A stretch of 64,000 nucleotides of DNA from assembly GCA_009726125.1 (NCBI GenBank), contig WLIT01000001.1:1-64000 (forward strand), given 5' to 3'. The translations under genes and the position numbers were made by a program. Within the stretch, counting starts at the first letter, position 1. Every line of letters begins with the position of its first letter. The stretch is from Actinomycetota bacterium. GTDB lineage: Bacteria > Actinomycetota > Actinomycetes > Nanopelagicales > Nanopelagicaceae. Positions 40,737-50,819 of this stretch are shown piece after piece. A model generated the notes under the pieces. It had not been told where the DNA came from, made no database searches, and was given only the letters and a program-made list of their open reading frames with translations.

Positions 40737-43496
40737 TTGGGCATAAAACTTGTAATCGTTGAGTCTCCCGCGAAGGCGCGCAAAATCGGCGGCTTCCTGG
40801 GAGACGATTACGTTGTCGAAGCATCTGTAGGGCATATCCGCGATCTGCCACAACGTGCAGCTGATATTCCAAAAGAATACAAAAAAATTGCCTGGGCAAA
40901 AGAGGGCGTGAATATTGAAGAGGGCTTCGAGCCGCTTTATGTAATTAATCCAGATAAGAAAGCGAAAGTTTCAGAGTTGAAAGCGTTAATGAAAGATGCG
41001 GATGAATTGATTCTCGCAACTGACGAGGACCGCGAGGGTGAAGCAATTGCCTGGCACTTGATTGAAGTTTTACGTCCCAAGATTCCAATCCGTCGAATGG
41101 TTTTTCATGAAATCACAAAAGAAGCGATTCAAAAAGCGGCTAACGAAACTCGCGATTTAGATTATCGATTGGTTGATGCCCAAGAAACTAGAAGAGTCTT
41201 GGATCGCCTATTTGGGTATCGACTCTCACCTGTTTTATGGAAGAAGGTAATGCCACGAATTTCGGCTGGCCGAGTGCAATCAGTGGCAACAAGGCTAATC
41301 GTGGAACGCGAACGTGAACGTATGGCCTTTATCTCTTCAAAGTGGTGGGATCTAACTGCCCAATGTGATGCGGGATTTAACGCGCGCTTATTATCTTTAG
41401 ATGGAAAACGCGTTGCCGCGACAAATGATTTTGATGCGAATGGTGGGTTAAAAGAGAGATCCGTTGCAAACATTCTCTTGCTCGACGAGGCTGGCGCAAA
41501 TGAGTTAGTACAAGGCCTTACGGGCAAATCCTTAACCGTTAAATCAACCGAAGAGTCACCGCGCACTGAAAGACCTAAAGCGCCCTTTACAACTTCAACA
41601 ATGCAACAAGATGCAGGATCAAGACTTGGTTGGGGCGCACAACTAACAATGCGAGTGGCACAACGGTTATATGAAAACGGATACATAACTTATATGCGCA
41701 CAGATTCAGTAACGCTCTCTAAAAGCGCGATCGAATCAGCAAGAGCCTCTGCAAAATCTTTATACGGCGCTGAATATATTCCGACCACACCAAGAGTTTA
41801 TGAAGGTAAATCTAAGAACGCACAAGAAGCACATGAGGCGATTCGTCCTGCTGGCGAAACTTTTCGAACACCTGGTGAGCTTGCACCGGAACTATCCCGT
41901 GATGAGTTTGGGTTATACGATTTGATTTGGAAGCGCACAATCGCTTCACAAATGTCTGATGCTAAAAAAATGCAGATGCGCGTTGATTTTGACGTTGAAA
42001 CTAAGGATGGAAGCGCAGCAATTTTTCGAGCGAATGGTTCGGTCATAACATTTCCCGGCTTCTTGGCGGCGTATGAAGATATTGTCGAAGATAAAACTGG
42101 AGATGATGAAGCGGCAGACACTGATAAACGCTTACCGCCTATGGCTGTTGGCGATTTGATCAAAGTTTCAAATTACATCTGTGAAGGCCATGAAACAAAG
42201 CCTCCTGCCAGGTATACCGAACCAACTCTTGTAAAGAAGTTGGAAGAACTCGGGATTGGCCGCCCTTCAACTTTCGCGTCAATCATGAGCACGATTCAAG
42301 ATCGCGGTTATGTTTCGAAACGTGGGCGTGCGCTAGTTCCGACATTTCTTGCTTTCTCTGTAACCGGTTTATTAGAACAACACTTTGGAAAATTAGTTGA
42401 TTATGAATTCACCGCTTCAATGGAAGAAGATTTGGATCGCATTGCAAATGGTGAAGAAGATCGCGTTGCCTGGCTTACGAAATTCTTCTTTGGCACTGAA
42501 GGAAACCCAGGCCTAGAAGCACTTGCGGCTGACCTTGGCGCTATTGATGCTCAACAAATCAACACCATGAAAATGGGTGAAGATATAGAAATTCGCGTGG
42601 GCCGCTACGGTGCATATATTCAAAAAGGGATTGGTGACGATCGAAAGTTTGCAAACATTCCAGAAACTATGGCGCCCGATGAATTAACTTTAGAAGTCGC
42701 AATTGAATTATTAGCCCAACCTTCTGGCGAACGAGAACTGGGAATTCATCCTGAAAGCAACTTCCCACTTCTTGCAAAGTCTGGCCGATTTGGACCTTAT
42801 GTAACTGAAGTTTTCCCAGAACCTGAAATGGTTGTCGATAAGAAAACTGGCGAACTTAAGAAGCCACGTAAAAAGAAAGATGCACCTAAACCAAAGACTG
42901 CATCTCTGCTTTCAACAATGTCACTGGATACAATCACAATTGATGATGCACTTAAGTTGATGTCATTACCAAGAACTCTTGGTGCCTACGAAGATGTACC
43001 AATAACGGTACAAAATGGCAGATACGGCCCATACATGACGCATGGAACGGATTCCAGAACGCTAACTTCGGAAGACCAATTATTTGATATCACTTTGAAT
43101 CAAGCTATTGAACTTTACAAGCAACCAAAAGTTCGTCGCCGGGGCGTTGCAAAACCTCCACTTAAAGATCTTGGAGTCGATCCTGCAAGCCAAAAACCAG
43201 TGTTGGTAAAAGATGGAAGATTTGGAATTTATATAACTGATGGTGAAACCAATGCAACACTTCGCAGAGGCGACACTGTTGAATTCTTAACGTTAGAGCG
43301 CGGATTGGAATTACTCGCTGGACGCAGAGCATGGGAAGTAGAAAATGGCGGTGCAAGCCGAGTTAAGAAGAGTAGTAAGCGCGCTAAGAAGGCGGCGCCC
43401 TCGCTAACAAAGAACACAGTAAAAGCCACAGGTAAGGCTAAAACCAAGAAAAAAGCGGCTACAGGTAAGGGCAAAGCCGCAGCGCCGACGGCATAA
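40737..43496 (+). CDS. topA: DNA topoisomerase I
   Basis: Toprim KLVIVESPAKARKI, YITYMRTDS; Lys/Ala-rich C-terminal tail; TTG start. Confidence 0.97.
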   Translation: MGIKLVIVESPAKARKIGGFLGDDYVVEASVGHIRDLPQRAADIPKEYKKIAWAKEGVNIEEGFEPLYVINPDKKAKVSELKALMKDADELILATDEDREGEAIAWHLIEVLRPKIPIRRMVFHEITKEAIQKAANETRDLDYRLVDAQETRRVLDRLFGYRLSPVLWKKVMPRISAGRVQSVATRLIVERERERMAFISSKWWDLTAQCDAGFNARLLSLDGKRVAATNDFDANGGLKERSVANILLLDEAGANELVQGLTGKSLTVKSTEESPRTERPKAPFTTSTMQQDAGSRLGWGAQLTMRVAQRLYENGYITYMRTDSVTLSKSAIESARASAKSLYGAEYIPTTPRVYEGKSKNAQEAHEAIRPAGETFRTPGELAPELSRDEFGLYDLIWKRTIASQMSDAKKMQMRVDFDVETKDGSAAIFRANGSVITFPGFLAAYEDIVEDKTGDDEAADTDKRLPPMAVGDLIKVSNYICEGHETKPPARYTEPTLVKKLEELGIGRPSTFASIMSTIQDRGYVSKRGRALVPTFLAFSVTGLLEQHFGKLVDYEFTASMEEDLDRIANGEEDRVAWLTKFFFGTEGNPGLEALAADLGAIDAQQINTMKMGEDIEIRVGRYGAYIQKGIGDDRKFANIPETMAPDELTLEVAIELLAQPSGERELGIHPESNFPLLAKSGRFGPYVTEVFPEPEMVVDKKTGELKKPRKKKDAPKPKTASLLSTMSLDTITIDDALKLMSLPRTLGAYEDVPITVQNGRYGPYMTHGTDSRTLTSEDQLFDITLNQAIELYKQPKVRRRGVAKPPLKDLGVDPASQKPVLVKDGRFGIYITDGETNATLRRGDTVEFLTLERGLELLAGRRAWEVENGGASRVKKSSKRAKKAAPSLTKNTVKATGKAKTKKKAATGKGKAAAPTA

Positions 43497-43509
43497 GTAG
43501 GCTTAGCTC

Positions 43510-45552
43510 ATGTCTAATCCACTTCCATATCCTGGAGCGCCTGCAGGATCCGATAGCCGAAGCGTTTTAGCAATTCCAGCTTTTCGAAAACTTTGGAATG
43601 GAATGGCCTTCTCATCCTTCGGTGACTGGCTTGGCTTACTTGCTACAACAGCGATGGCGCAGGAACTCTCAAATGGAGATTACTCCAAAGCAAACTTTGC
43701 GATTGCAGGTGTATTTATTGTTCGCCTCTTACCGGCGGTATTTCTTGGACCAATCGCTGGTGTAATTGCAGATCGCTTTGATCGCAGAAGGTTAATGATT
43801 TTCTGTGACATCTTCCGCTTTGGCCTATATCTTTCTATTCCAATTGTAGGTAATTATTTCTGGCTTTATACCGCCACTATTTTAGTGGAATGTTTTACGC
43901 TCTTCTGGTCACCCGCTAAAGAAGCAACAGTTCCAAATATGGTCCCTAAGAATAAATTAGAGAGCGCCAATCAAGTTTCATTGTTAGCGGCATATGGAAC
44001 TGCGCCAATCGCGGCTATTGTCTTCGCACTACTCGCACTTGTTTCTACTGCAATATCAAAATTCTTACCGGCAGAATATTCATCTGCTGCCGATTTAGCA
44101 CTTTATGTTGATGCAATCTCCTTCTTATATACCGCATGGATTGTTTATCAACTTCGCGAAATTCCAAAGGGCTCTGCGAGTAAGGCGGCTGTAAATGAAA
44201 ATATCGGGCGGTCGCTATTTGAAGGATTTAAATATGTAAGCGGTTCAAAAATTATTCGTGGTTTAATTTTTGGAATGCTTGGTGCATTTTTTGCAGCGGG
44301 CGCAGTAATTGGATTGGCAAGAACTTTCGTGGGCGATCTAAACGCTGGCGATGCTGCATACGGAATCCTTTTTGGTGCGGTTTTTGCCGGTCTAGCGCTG
44401 GGAATTTCATTCGGGCCAAAGGTATTCGCGCAATTTTCGCGCCGCCGAATTTTTGGAGCAGCACTGACAATCTCTTCTTTCTTTTTAATCCTGTTGGCAC
44501 TAATTACAAACCTAGTTCTTGCAATTTTTGTAACAATTCTCCTAGGCGCCTTTGCGGGTGTTTCTTGGGTTTCAGGATTCACAATGCTGGGGTTAGAAGT
44601 CGCAGATGAGGTTCGTGGCCGGACATTCGCTTTCGTGCAATCACTAATCCGGATCTCACTCGTATTGGTTCTCGCTATTTCACCAGTGGTCGCTGCTGCA
44701 ATTGGGCGGCATACATTTAAGTTTGAGAATTTTGAAGTTACCTATAATGGCGCGGCATTTACTATGTTCGCTGCTGGAATCATTGGCGTGATTGTTGGAG
44801 TAATTTCTTATCGGACTATGCGCGATCGCCCAACAGTTTCGCTCTGGACTGATGTAGTTGCTGCAAGCAGAGGTGAACTCGGTGGCATAACAGGTGCTAC
44901 ACATACCGGCACTTTTATCTCTTTTGAAGGTGGCGAAGGATCTGGTAAATCAACACAAACGCAACTGTTGAAAACTTATCTAGAATCAATTGGTGAGAAA
45001 GTTTTATTATCTCGCGAGCCAGGTGGTACGCCACTAGGAAAAAAACTTCGCGAAATCCTTCTCGACAACCAGACTGGGAATATTTCACCGAGAGCCGAAG
45101 CGCTTATGTATGCGGCTGATCGTGCAAACCATGTTTATTCTTTAATTCAACCCGCCCTTGCCGCAGGTCAGGTTGTAATAACTGATCGCTATTTAGATTC
45201 ATCAGTGGCATATCAAGGCGCAGGCCGTATTTTGCAACCAACTGAAGTCGCAAGAATTTCTAGATGGGCAACTGAAAATCTTTCACCAATCCTGACAGTC
45301 ATTATGGATATACCGGCCGAAACCGGTCTTTCCAGATTGCAATCGAGGGATCGCTTAGAAGCAGAACCACTAGCTTTTCATGAGCGAATCCGTCAAGAAT
45401 ATTTGAACATCGCTAACTCAGACCCTGAGCGATATTTTGTAGTTGACGCGACGCAATCAAAAGAGGCCATTCATGAAGAAATTGTGGAGCGAGTTTCAAA
45501 ACTACCGCTATTAGTTATTAACCAAAGCTCAAAAAAACGTTTTAGAAAATAA
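43510..45552 (+). CDS. tmk: MFS-domain / thymidylate kinase fusion
   Basis: N-terminal ~440 aa MFS-like TM domain; C-terminal GTFISFEGGEGSGKSTQTQLL, LLSREPGGTPLG, TDRYLDSSVAYQG. Confidence 0.93.
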   Translation: MSNPLPYPGAPAGSDSRSVLAIPAFRKLWNGMAFSSFGDWLGLLATTAMAQELSNGDYSKANFAIAGVFIVRLLPAVFLGPIAGVIADRFDRRRLMIFCDIFRFGLYLSIPIVGNYFWLYTATILVECFTLFWSPAKEATVPNMVPKNKLESANQVSLLAAYGTAPIAAIVFALLALVSTAISKFLPAEYSSAADLALYVDAISFLYTAWIVYQLREIPKGSASKAAVNENIGRSLFEGFKYVSGSKIIRGLIFGMLGAFFAAGAVIGLARTFVGDLNAGDAAYGILFGAVFAGLALGISFGPKVFAQFSRRRIFGAALTISSFFLILLALITNLVLAIFVTILLGAFAGVSWVSGFTMLGLEVADEVRGRTFAFVQSLIRISLVLVLAISPVVAAAIGRHTFKFENFEVTYNGAAFTMFAAGIIGVIVGVISYRTMRDRPTVSLWTDVVAASRGELGGITGATHTGTFISFEGGEGSGKSTQTQLLKTYLESIGEKVLLSREPGGTPLGKKLREILLDNQTGNISPRAEALMYAADRANHVYSLIQPALAAGQVVITDRYLDSSVAYQGAGRILQPTEVARISRWATENLSPILTVIMDIPAETGLSRLQSRDRLEAEPLAFHERIRQEYLNIANSDPERYFVVDATQSKEAIHEEIVERVSKLPLLVINQSSKKRFRK

Positions 45553-45564
45553 CAGGGAAACTAA

Positions 45565-46707
45565 ATGTCAGTTTTCGATCTTCTAATTGACCAAGAACAC
45601 GTAGTTTCAATATTGCGCGACGCGGTTAAGGCGGCTGCTGATGGTGATAATCAATCACAAGAGATGACACACGCTTGGTTATTTACTGGCCCACCAGGAT
45701 CTGGCAGAAGTAATGCAGCACTTGCATTTGCTGCGGCACTCGTTTGCAAGACCAGTGGTTGTAATGAATGTATCGACTGCAAGACTTCCCTAAGTGGAAG
45801 CCACGCAGATGTCGAATTGATTAAGACTGAAGGGCTTTCTATCAAGATCGACGAAGTCAGAGAGTTAATTACCAGGGCATCTTGGAACCCGTCAGTTGGG
45901 AATTATCGCGTTGTTGTAATTGAGGATGCGGATCGGCTGACTGAATCCGCAGCAAATGCACTTCTGAAAGCAATTGAGGAGCCAGGGCTTCGGACGGTTT
46001 GGTTGCTCTGCGCACCTAGCGCAACTGATGTACTTCCAACCATTCGCTCCCGATCTCGTGGCTTAGTTTTAAGAACACCTTCGACATCAGCGGTAGCTGC
46101 GCTTTTGGAGAGAGAGAAAATTTCTCCCGCGATGGCAGATTTTGCAGCTCGAGCCTCACAAGGGCATATTGGTCGGGCACGATATTTAGCTAAGAGTGGA
46201 GATGCGCGATCTCGCCGCGAAGCTATTCTTAAAATATCGCTATTAATAACTGATGTGGCATCTGCATTTAAGGCTGCGCAAGTACTAGTTGAGGCCGCAA
46301 AAGCTGAAGCTGAAGAAGAAGCGGAGCGGCGCGATAGCGCAGAGCTAACCTCACTTAAAGAAGCTTGGGGTCAACAAGGTTCAAAGCTAACACAAGGTGG
46401 GTCCAAGGCGGTTAAAGAGCTAGAGAAAGAACAAAAATCGCGAACCACAAGAATGGTGCGAGATTATTTGGACCGCGCCTTACTTGATATCGCAACACTT
46501 TTTCGCGATATTCTTTTAGTGCAATCCAATTCCATAGATTCGATAATTAATACAGATCTAATAGCAGAGATAAATAAGATTGCAACAAGTAGTACACCAG
46601 AATCAACGCTAAGAAAATTAGAAGCAATAATGACATCACGAACAAATCTTGCGCATAACGCCGCGCCACTTTTAACCATTGAAGCGCTAATGGTCAATTT
46701 GAAATAA
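45565..46707 (+). CDS. holB: DNA polymerase III delta' subunit
   Basis: LFTGPPGSGRSNAAL, IEDADRLTESAANALLKAIEEP; adjacent to tmk. Confidence 0.93.
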   Translation: MSVFDLLIDQEHVVSILRDAVKAAADGDNQSQEMTHAWLFTGPPGSGRSNAALAFAAALVCKTSGCNECIDCKTSLSGSHADVELIKTEGLSIKIDEVRELITRASWNPSVGNYRVVVIEDADRLTESAANALLKAIEEPGLRTVWLLCAPSATDVLPTIRSRSRGLVLRTPSTSAVAALLEREKISPAMADFAARASQGHIGRARYLAKSGDARSRREAILKISLLITDVASAFKAAQVLVEAAKAEAEEEAERRDSAELTSLKEAWGQQGSKLTQGGSKAVKELEKEQKSRTTRMVRDYLDRALLDIATLFRDILLVQSNSIDSIINTDLIAEINKIATSSTPESTLRKLEAIMTSRTNLAHNAAPLLTIEALMVNLK

Positions 46708-48170
46708 TGTCTCGCAAAAATATATTCTTGAGTTTTTTATTGGTTGTAGTTCTTGTGGCTAGCTCTCTTTCCTATTTGAAAATCACAAGCGACAAAAGTT
46801 GGACGCTAGATAAATTCAATTCTCAAAAACTCAATTGGCAAGATTGTTATGGTGGATTTGAATGCTCTTCCTTTAAAGTTCCGGTTGATTACGAAAAAAT
46901 ATCTAAGAACACCTTTACTTTAAAAGTTCTGCGCCATAACGCATCGGATAGACGGAATAGATTAGGTGCAATATTTGTTAATCCAGGTGGCCCAGGTGGA
47001 TCGGCAACAGATTATGCATATAACGCCGAGTCAATAGTTTCGCCTGAAATCAGCAGCAAATTCGACATTATTGGTTTTGATCCGAGGGGAATCAACAGTT
47101 CAGAACCAATTCGCTGCCTTACGAATAGCGAAGAGGATGAATTTCTAAACGCTGATGCCAGTAGTGGTGAACCCAAAAAAGTAAGGGAATTAATAGCCAT
47201 TTCCAAGGCTTTCGCTGCCAAATGTAAAGAAGCCGCCGGCGCAAAGCTTGGGCACTACAGCACATTGGAGACCGCAAAAGATATGGAAGTACTCCGCAAC
47301 TTACTTAAGGAAGAAAGCCTAAATTACTTAGGCAAGAGTTACGGAACATATCTAGGAACGCTATATGCGGCGCTCTACCCGCAATCAGTTGGCAGAATGG
47401 TTTTGGACGGAGCAGTAGCGCCAAATATTTCACTTCGGGAACAAGAGCTTGCACAGGCGGTCGGTTTTGATAAAGCGCTTGATAATTATTTGAGTTCACA
47501 GAATAAGTTCAAAATGAAAGATGTGACTAAATTATTAGAAAGATCCTCTTCAAAACCTTTGAAGAGTGAGAGCGGTCGATTAGCGACAGAATCTTTAGTT
47601 ATCACAGCAATTGCTCAATCTTTGTACGATTCAAAATCTGGTTGGCCTGCTTTAACAAACGCTTTAGAACTTGCACTAGAAAAGCGCGATCCGAGAGCAA
47701 TTCTTGAATTAGCGGATAGATACAATAATCGCGATTCTTCTGGAAATTATTACAGCAATCAAAATGATATTTCAATAATGATTACCTGTCTGGATTGGCA
47801 AGAAAATCGGACAGTAGATCAAATGCTCTCTGAGCAGGCAATCTTTAAAAGTAAATCTTCAGTATTTGGTCCATACTTAAGTTTTGCTGCTCTTCCTTGC
47901 AAGTATTGGAAGGCTAAACCAAAGCTACCAAAGCTTGATTTAAGTAAAATTAATACAAAACCTATTTTGGTAATTGGTGTAACGCAAGATCCAGCAACCC
48001 CATACAAGTGGGCTCAAATGCTTTCAAAGTCTTTTCGTAACTCAGATTTATTGACCTTAAAAGGAGAGGGTCATATCGGACATAACCGAGGCAATAAATG
48101 CGTCGATTCAGTGGTGGATTCCTACTTTTTAACGGGGGAAGTGCCTGCAAAGAGCCTAATTTGTGCCTAA
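46707..48170 (+). CDS. Secreted alpha/beta hydrolase (tripeptidyl aminopeptidase-like)
   Basis: VNPGGPGGSATDYAY, YLGKSYGTYLGTLYA nucleophile elbow, C-terminal GHIGHNRGNKCVDS. Confidence 0.9.
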   Translation: MSRKNIFLSFLLVVVLVASSLSYLKITSDKSWTLDKFNSQKLNWQDCYGGFECSSFKVPVDYEKISKNTFTLKVLRHNASDRRNRLGAIFVNPGGPGGSATDYAYNAESIVSPEISSKFDIIGFDPRGINSSEPIRCLTNSEEDEFLNADASSGEPKKVRELIAISKAFAAKCKEAAGAKLGHYSTLETAKDMEVLRNLLKEESLNYLGKSYGTYLGTLYAALYPQSVGRMVLDGAVAPNISLREQELAQAVGFDKALDNYLSSQNKFKMKDVTKLLERSSSKPLKSESGRLATESLVITAIAQSLYDSKSGWPALTNALELALEKRDPRAILELADRYNNRDSSGNYYSNQNDISIMITCLDWQENRTVDQMLSEQAIFKSKSSVFGPYLSFAALPCKYWKAKPKLPKLDLSKINTKPILVIGVTQDPATPYKWAQMLSKSFRNSDLLTLKGEGHIGHNRGNKCVDSVVDSYFLTGEVPAKSLICA

Positions 48171-48211
48171 AGTGGTAATTAGTACCATCTGTCATACGGC
48201 ATTATTTGTCC

Positions 48212-48859
48212 ATGCGCTTAGACCACATCTCATATGTAACTTCCCATAACCAACTAGCCGATACGGTGCAACGACTTGGCTCACGCCTTGGAAGTACATT
48301 TGTAGATGGTGGAGTACATCCAAGATTTGGTACTCGAAATTTCACATTGCCGCTACAAAACGGCCATTACCTAGAAGTTGTTTGTCCACTAGATCATCCA
48401 GCCGCAGATTCATCACCATTTGGCAAAGCAGTATCAAAGCGCGCTGCTGAAGGTGGCGGTTGGTTAACTTGGGTTCTTGCTAGTGATGATATTTCACCGA
48501 TTGAAACTCGACTTGGTCGCCCAGCAGTTGAAGGCCATCGCACAAAGCCAGATGGAAAAAATTTACGATGGAAGCAAATTGGAGTACTAGGTACTCTCCT
48601 AGATCGCCAACTCCCCTTCTTTATCGAATGGTTAGAAAATCATCACCCATCAACTTCAGGCGATGCAGTATCTGCAATTGAGAAAATTGAAATTGCTGGC
48701 GATGAAAAAACAATTACTGATTGGCTTGGATCGGATTTGCAGAGTGCAATTGGTGATGACATAACTATCGAATGGATCGATCCAGCACAAAACGATGGCG
48801 ATTCTGGAATTATGGCAGTACACCTACAAACTCCAACTGGAGTAATCCGACTAGATTAA
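48212..48859 (+). CDS. VOC/glyoxalase-like domain protein
   Basis: MRLDHISYVTSHNQLADTVQRLGSRLGSTFVDGGVHPRFGTRN; ATG at 48212. Confidence 0.75.
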   Translation: MRLDHISYVTSHNQLADTVQRLGSRLGSTFVDGGVHPRFGTRNFTLPLQNGHYLEVVCPLDHPAADSSPFGKAVSKRAAEGGGWLTWVLASDDISPIETRLGRPAVEGHRTKPDGKNLRWKQIGVLGTLLDRQLPFFIEWLENHHPSTSGDAVSAIEKIEIAGDEKTITDWLGSDLQSAIGDDITIEWIDPAQNDGDSGIMAVHLQTPTGVIRLD

Positions 48860-48863
48860 GAGG

Positions 48864-49991
48864 TTGGTTGTGAGACTTAAACTTTCAATCCTCATCGCAA
48901 AATTAGCTGGAACTTTATCAAAACGCTTTCTTCGTAAGTCCGGCGAAACTATTCCAGGTCGGGTTCTGTTAGCCCTTTATCCGCGTGCAATATCCATTCT
49001 TTCGCAGAACCGCAAAATAATTTGTATATCCGGTACCAATGGGAAAACTTCAACAACTAAGGCGATTGTAGAAATCATCTCCAAACTTGGAAGTGTTACA
49101 ACGAGTGCTTCCGGATCTAACTTGGATCGTGGAGTTGCCACCGCGTTGATGACGAAATCCGAATATGCGGTCCTTGAAGTAGATGAACTACATCTTCCTC
49201 GCGTGATTAGTGAAGCAAAACCCGTTGCAGTTTTACTTCTAAATTTAACGCGGGATCAACTACACAGAATGCATGAAGTAAAACGTGTTGCTGATAAATG
49301 GGCCACCGCGGCAAAAAGCGCACCAGACACAATCTTTATTGGGGATGTAGATGATCCTTTTGTAGCGCTCGCCTTAAATTCAGCGGTCAAACCACTTCGA
49401 GTTTCATTCGGTGGCCGTAAGCATCTAGACGGTGCAGTTTGTCCAAGTTGTGGGGTCTATTTAAATTGGAGTGGAAATAATTATAAATGTTCTTGTGGTT
49501 TAACAAACTCAAACCCAGATGAACTATTCGAAGCGGGTACTGCTGCTTATCGCAATGCAACTTTTGCGAATGTCACCGGGAAAGTGCTTGGCGGTGGGGC
49601 AATTGCTATTAATGAACAAGCGCTAGAGCGAAGTGTTGATCGAGATTACAACGGGGTAACAGCAAACTTGCGACTCACCAAGAATCCAGCGTCATGGACA
49701 GAAGCACTGAATTCCGTTAGCGGCAACGATGTTGTTTTGATTGTAAATTCTCGCGAGGTTGATGGAATAGATACTTCTTGGCTTTGGGATATCTCTTTTA
49801 TGCAACTTTCAGGGAAGCACATAATTGTTTGTGGAGAACGTGCTTTAGATATGGCTTATCGCCTGCATGTTGAAGGTATTGAGGTAGAGCTAACATCTAA
49901 CTTTGACGAAGCGATTTTAAAGTTTGCAAAAGGTTCACATCTTCATGTCCTGGCTGCCTACACAGCGTTTCATGAGTTGGTGACCGCATGA
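48864..49991 (+). CDS. murT: Lipid II isoglutaminyl synthase subunit MurT
   Basis: ISGTNGKTSTTKAIVEI, Cys-rich CPSCGVYLNWSGNNYKCSCG; adjacent to gatD. Confidence 0.93.
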   Translation: MVVRLKLSILIAKLAGTLSKRFLRKSGETIPGRVLLALYPRAISILSQNRKIICISGTNGKTSTTKAIVEIISKLGSVTTSASGSNLDRGVATALMTKSEYAVLEVDELHLPRVISEAKPVAVLLLNLTRDQLHRMHEVKRVADKWATAAKSAPDTIFIGDVDDPFVALALNSAVKPLRVSFGGRKHLDGAVCPSCGVYLNWSGNNYKCSCGLTNSNPDELFEAGTAAYRNATFANVTGKVLGGGAIAINEQALERSVDRDYNGVTANLRLTKNPASWTEALNSVSGNDVVLIVNSREVDGIDTSWLWDISFMQLSGKHIIVCGERALDMAYRLHVEGIEVELTSNFDEAILKFAKGSHLHVLAAYTAFHELVTA

Positions 49992-50692
49992 GCCAGGCAA
50001 GAATTGTTCGCATTCATAATGAACTCCTTGGAACTTATGGCGATCAAGGGAATGCTGAAGTTCTGGCATTTCGCGCAAAGTTTCATGGCATCACGACAAC
50101 AATTACCGATGTTAGATACAACGATCCGCTTCCAACTAATGGCGATATTTATTTATTGGGCGGAGCGGAAGATGCAGCGCAACTATTGAGTTTAGAGGCG
50201 TTACAACGGGGCGATAATTTAGATATTCTCCACTTTGCAATCGAGCGCGGGGCGGTAATTCTCGCCGTTTGTGCCGGCTTTCAAATAATTGGAAATAAGT
50301 TCTGGGCTAACGGTAAAGAAGTTGATGGCCTTGGATTACTTGATGTTGTAAGCGTTCCCGGAGAGAAGCGTTTGGTTGGGGATATTAAAACAATTTCAAC
50401 CGTCCTTGGCTTTGAACTAACTGGATTTGAAAATCATATGGGTCGCACAATTCTGGGGCCAACAGCCCAAGCCTTTGGAAAAGTTGTAACGGGTAACGGA
50501 AATGGCGACGGTAAATTTGATGGTGCAATTTCCGGAAATATATTTGGAACGTATATGCATGGTCCAATACTTGCGCGTAATCCTGAGCTTGCAGATTTAT
50601 TATTAACGCGTGCAACTGGGCGCAAATACGCACAAATAACCGATCCACTGGCTTTGAAATATGCAACATGGCGTCGCAAGGTAATTAAGTAG
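49988..50692 (+). CDS. gatD: Lipid II isoglutaminyl synthase glutaminase subunit GatD
   Basis: GAVILAVCAGFQIIG nucleophile Cys, GTYMHGPILARNPELAD. Confidence 0.93.
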   Translation: MSQARIVRIHNELLGTYGDQGNAEVLAFRAKFHGITTTITDVRYNDPLPTNGDIYLLGGAEDAAQLLSLEALQRGDNLDILHFAIERGAVILAVCAGFQIIGNKFWANGKEVDGLGLLDVVSVPGEKRLVGDIKTISTVLGFELTGFENHMGRTILGPTAQAFGKVVTGNGNGDGKFDGAISGNIFGTYMHGPILARNPELADLLLTRATGRKYAQITDPLALKYATWRRKVIK

Positions 50693-50742
50693 GTTACAAT
50701 TAGCCAGTTGTTGCAACCGCAGCACTTCTCATAGAACCCTCT

Positions 50743-50807
50743 GATAAGAATCAAGGTTCACTTGCGAGTCTTATTCTTTGGCACCACGAGACACGCTTGA
50801 TGTCTCG
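50743..50807 (+). promoter_or_regulatory. Two consecutive hairpins in the leader of the DEAD-box helicase
   Basis: ATAAGA 50744-50749 / TCTTAT 50769-50774; CGAGACA 50787-50793 / TGTCTCG 50801-50807. Confidence 0.55.
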
Positions 50808-50819
50808 ATTGGTATTTTT

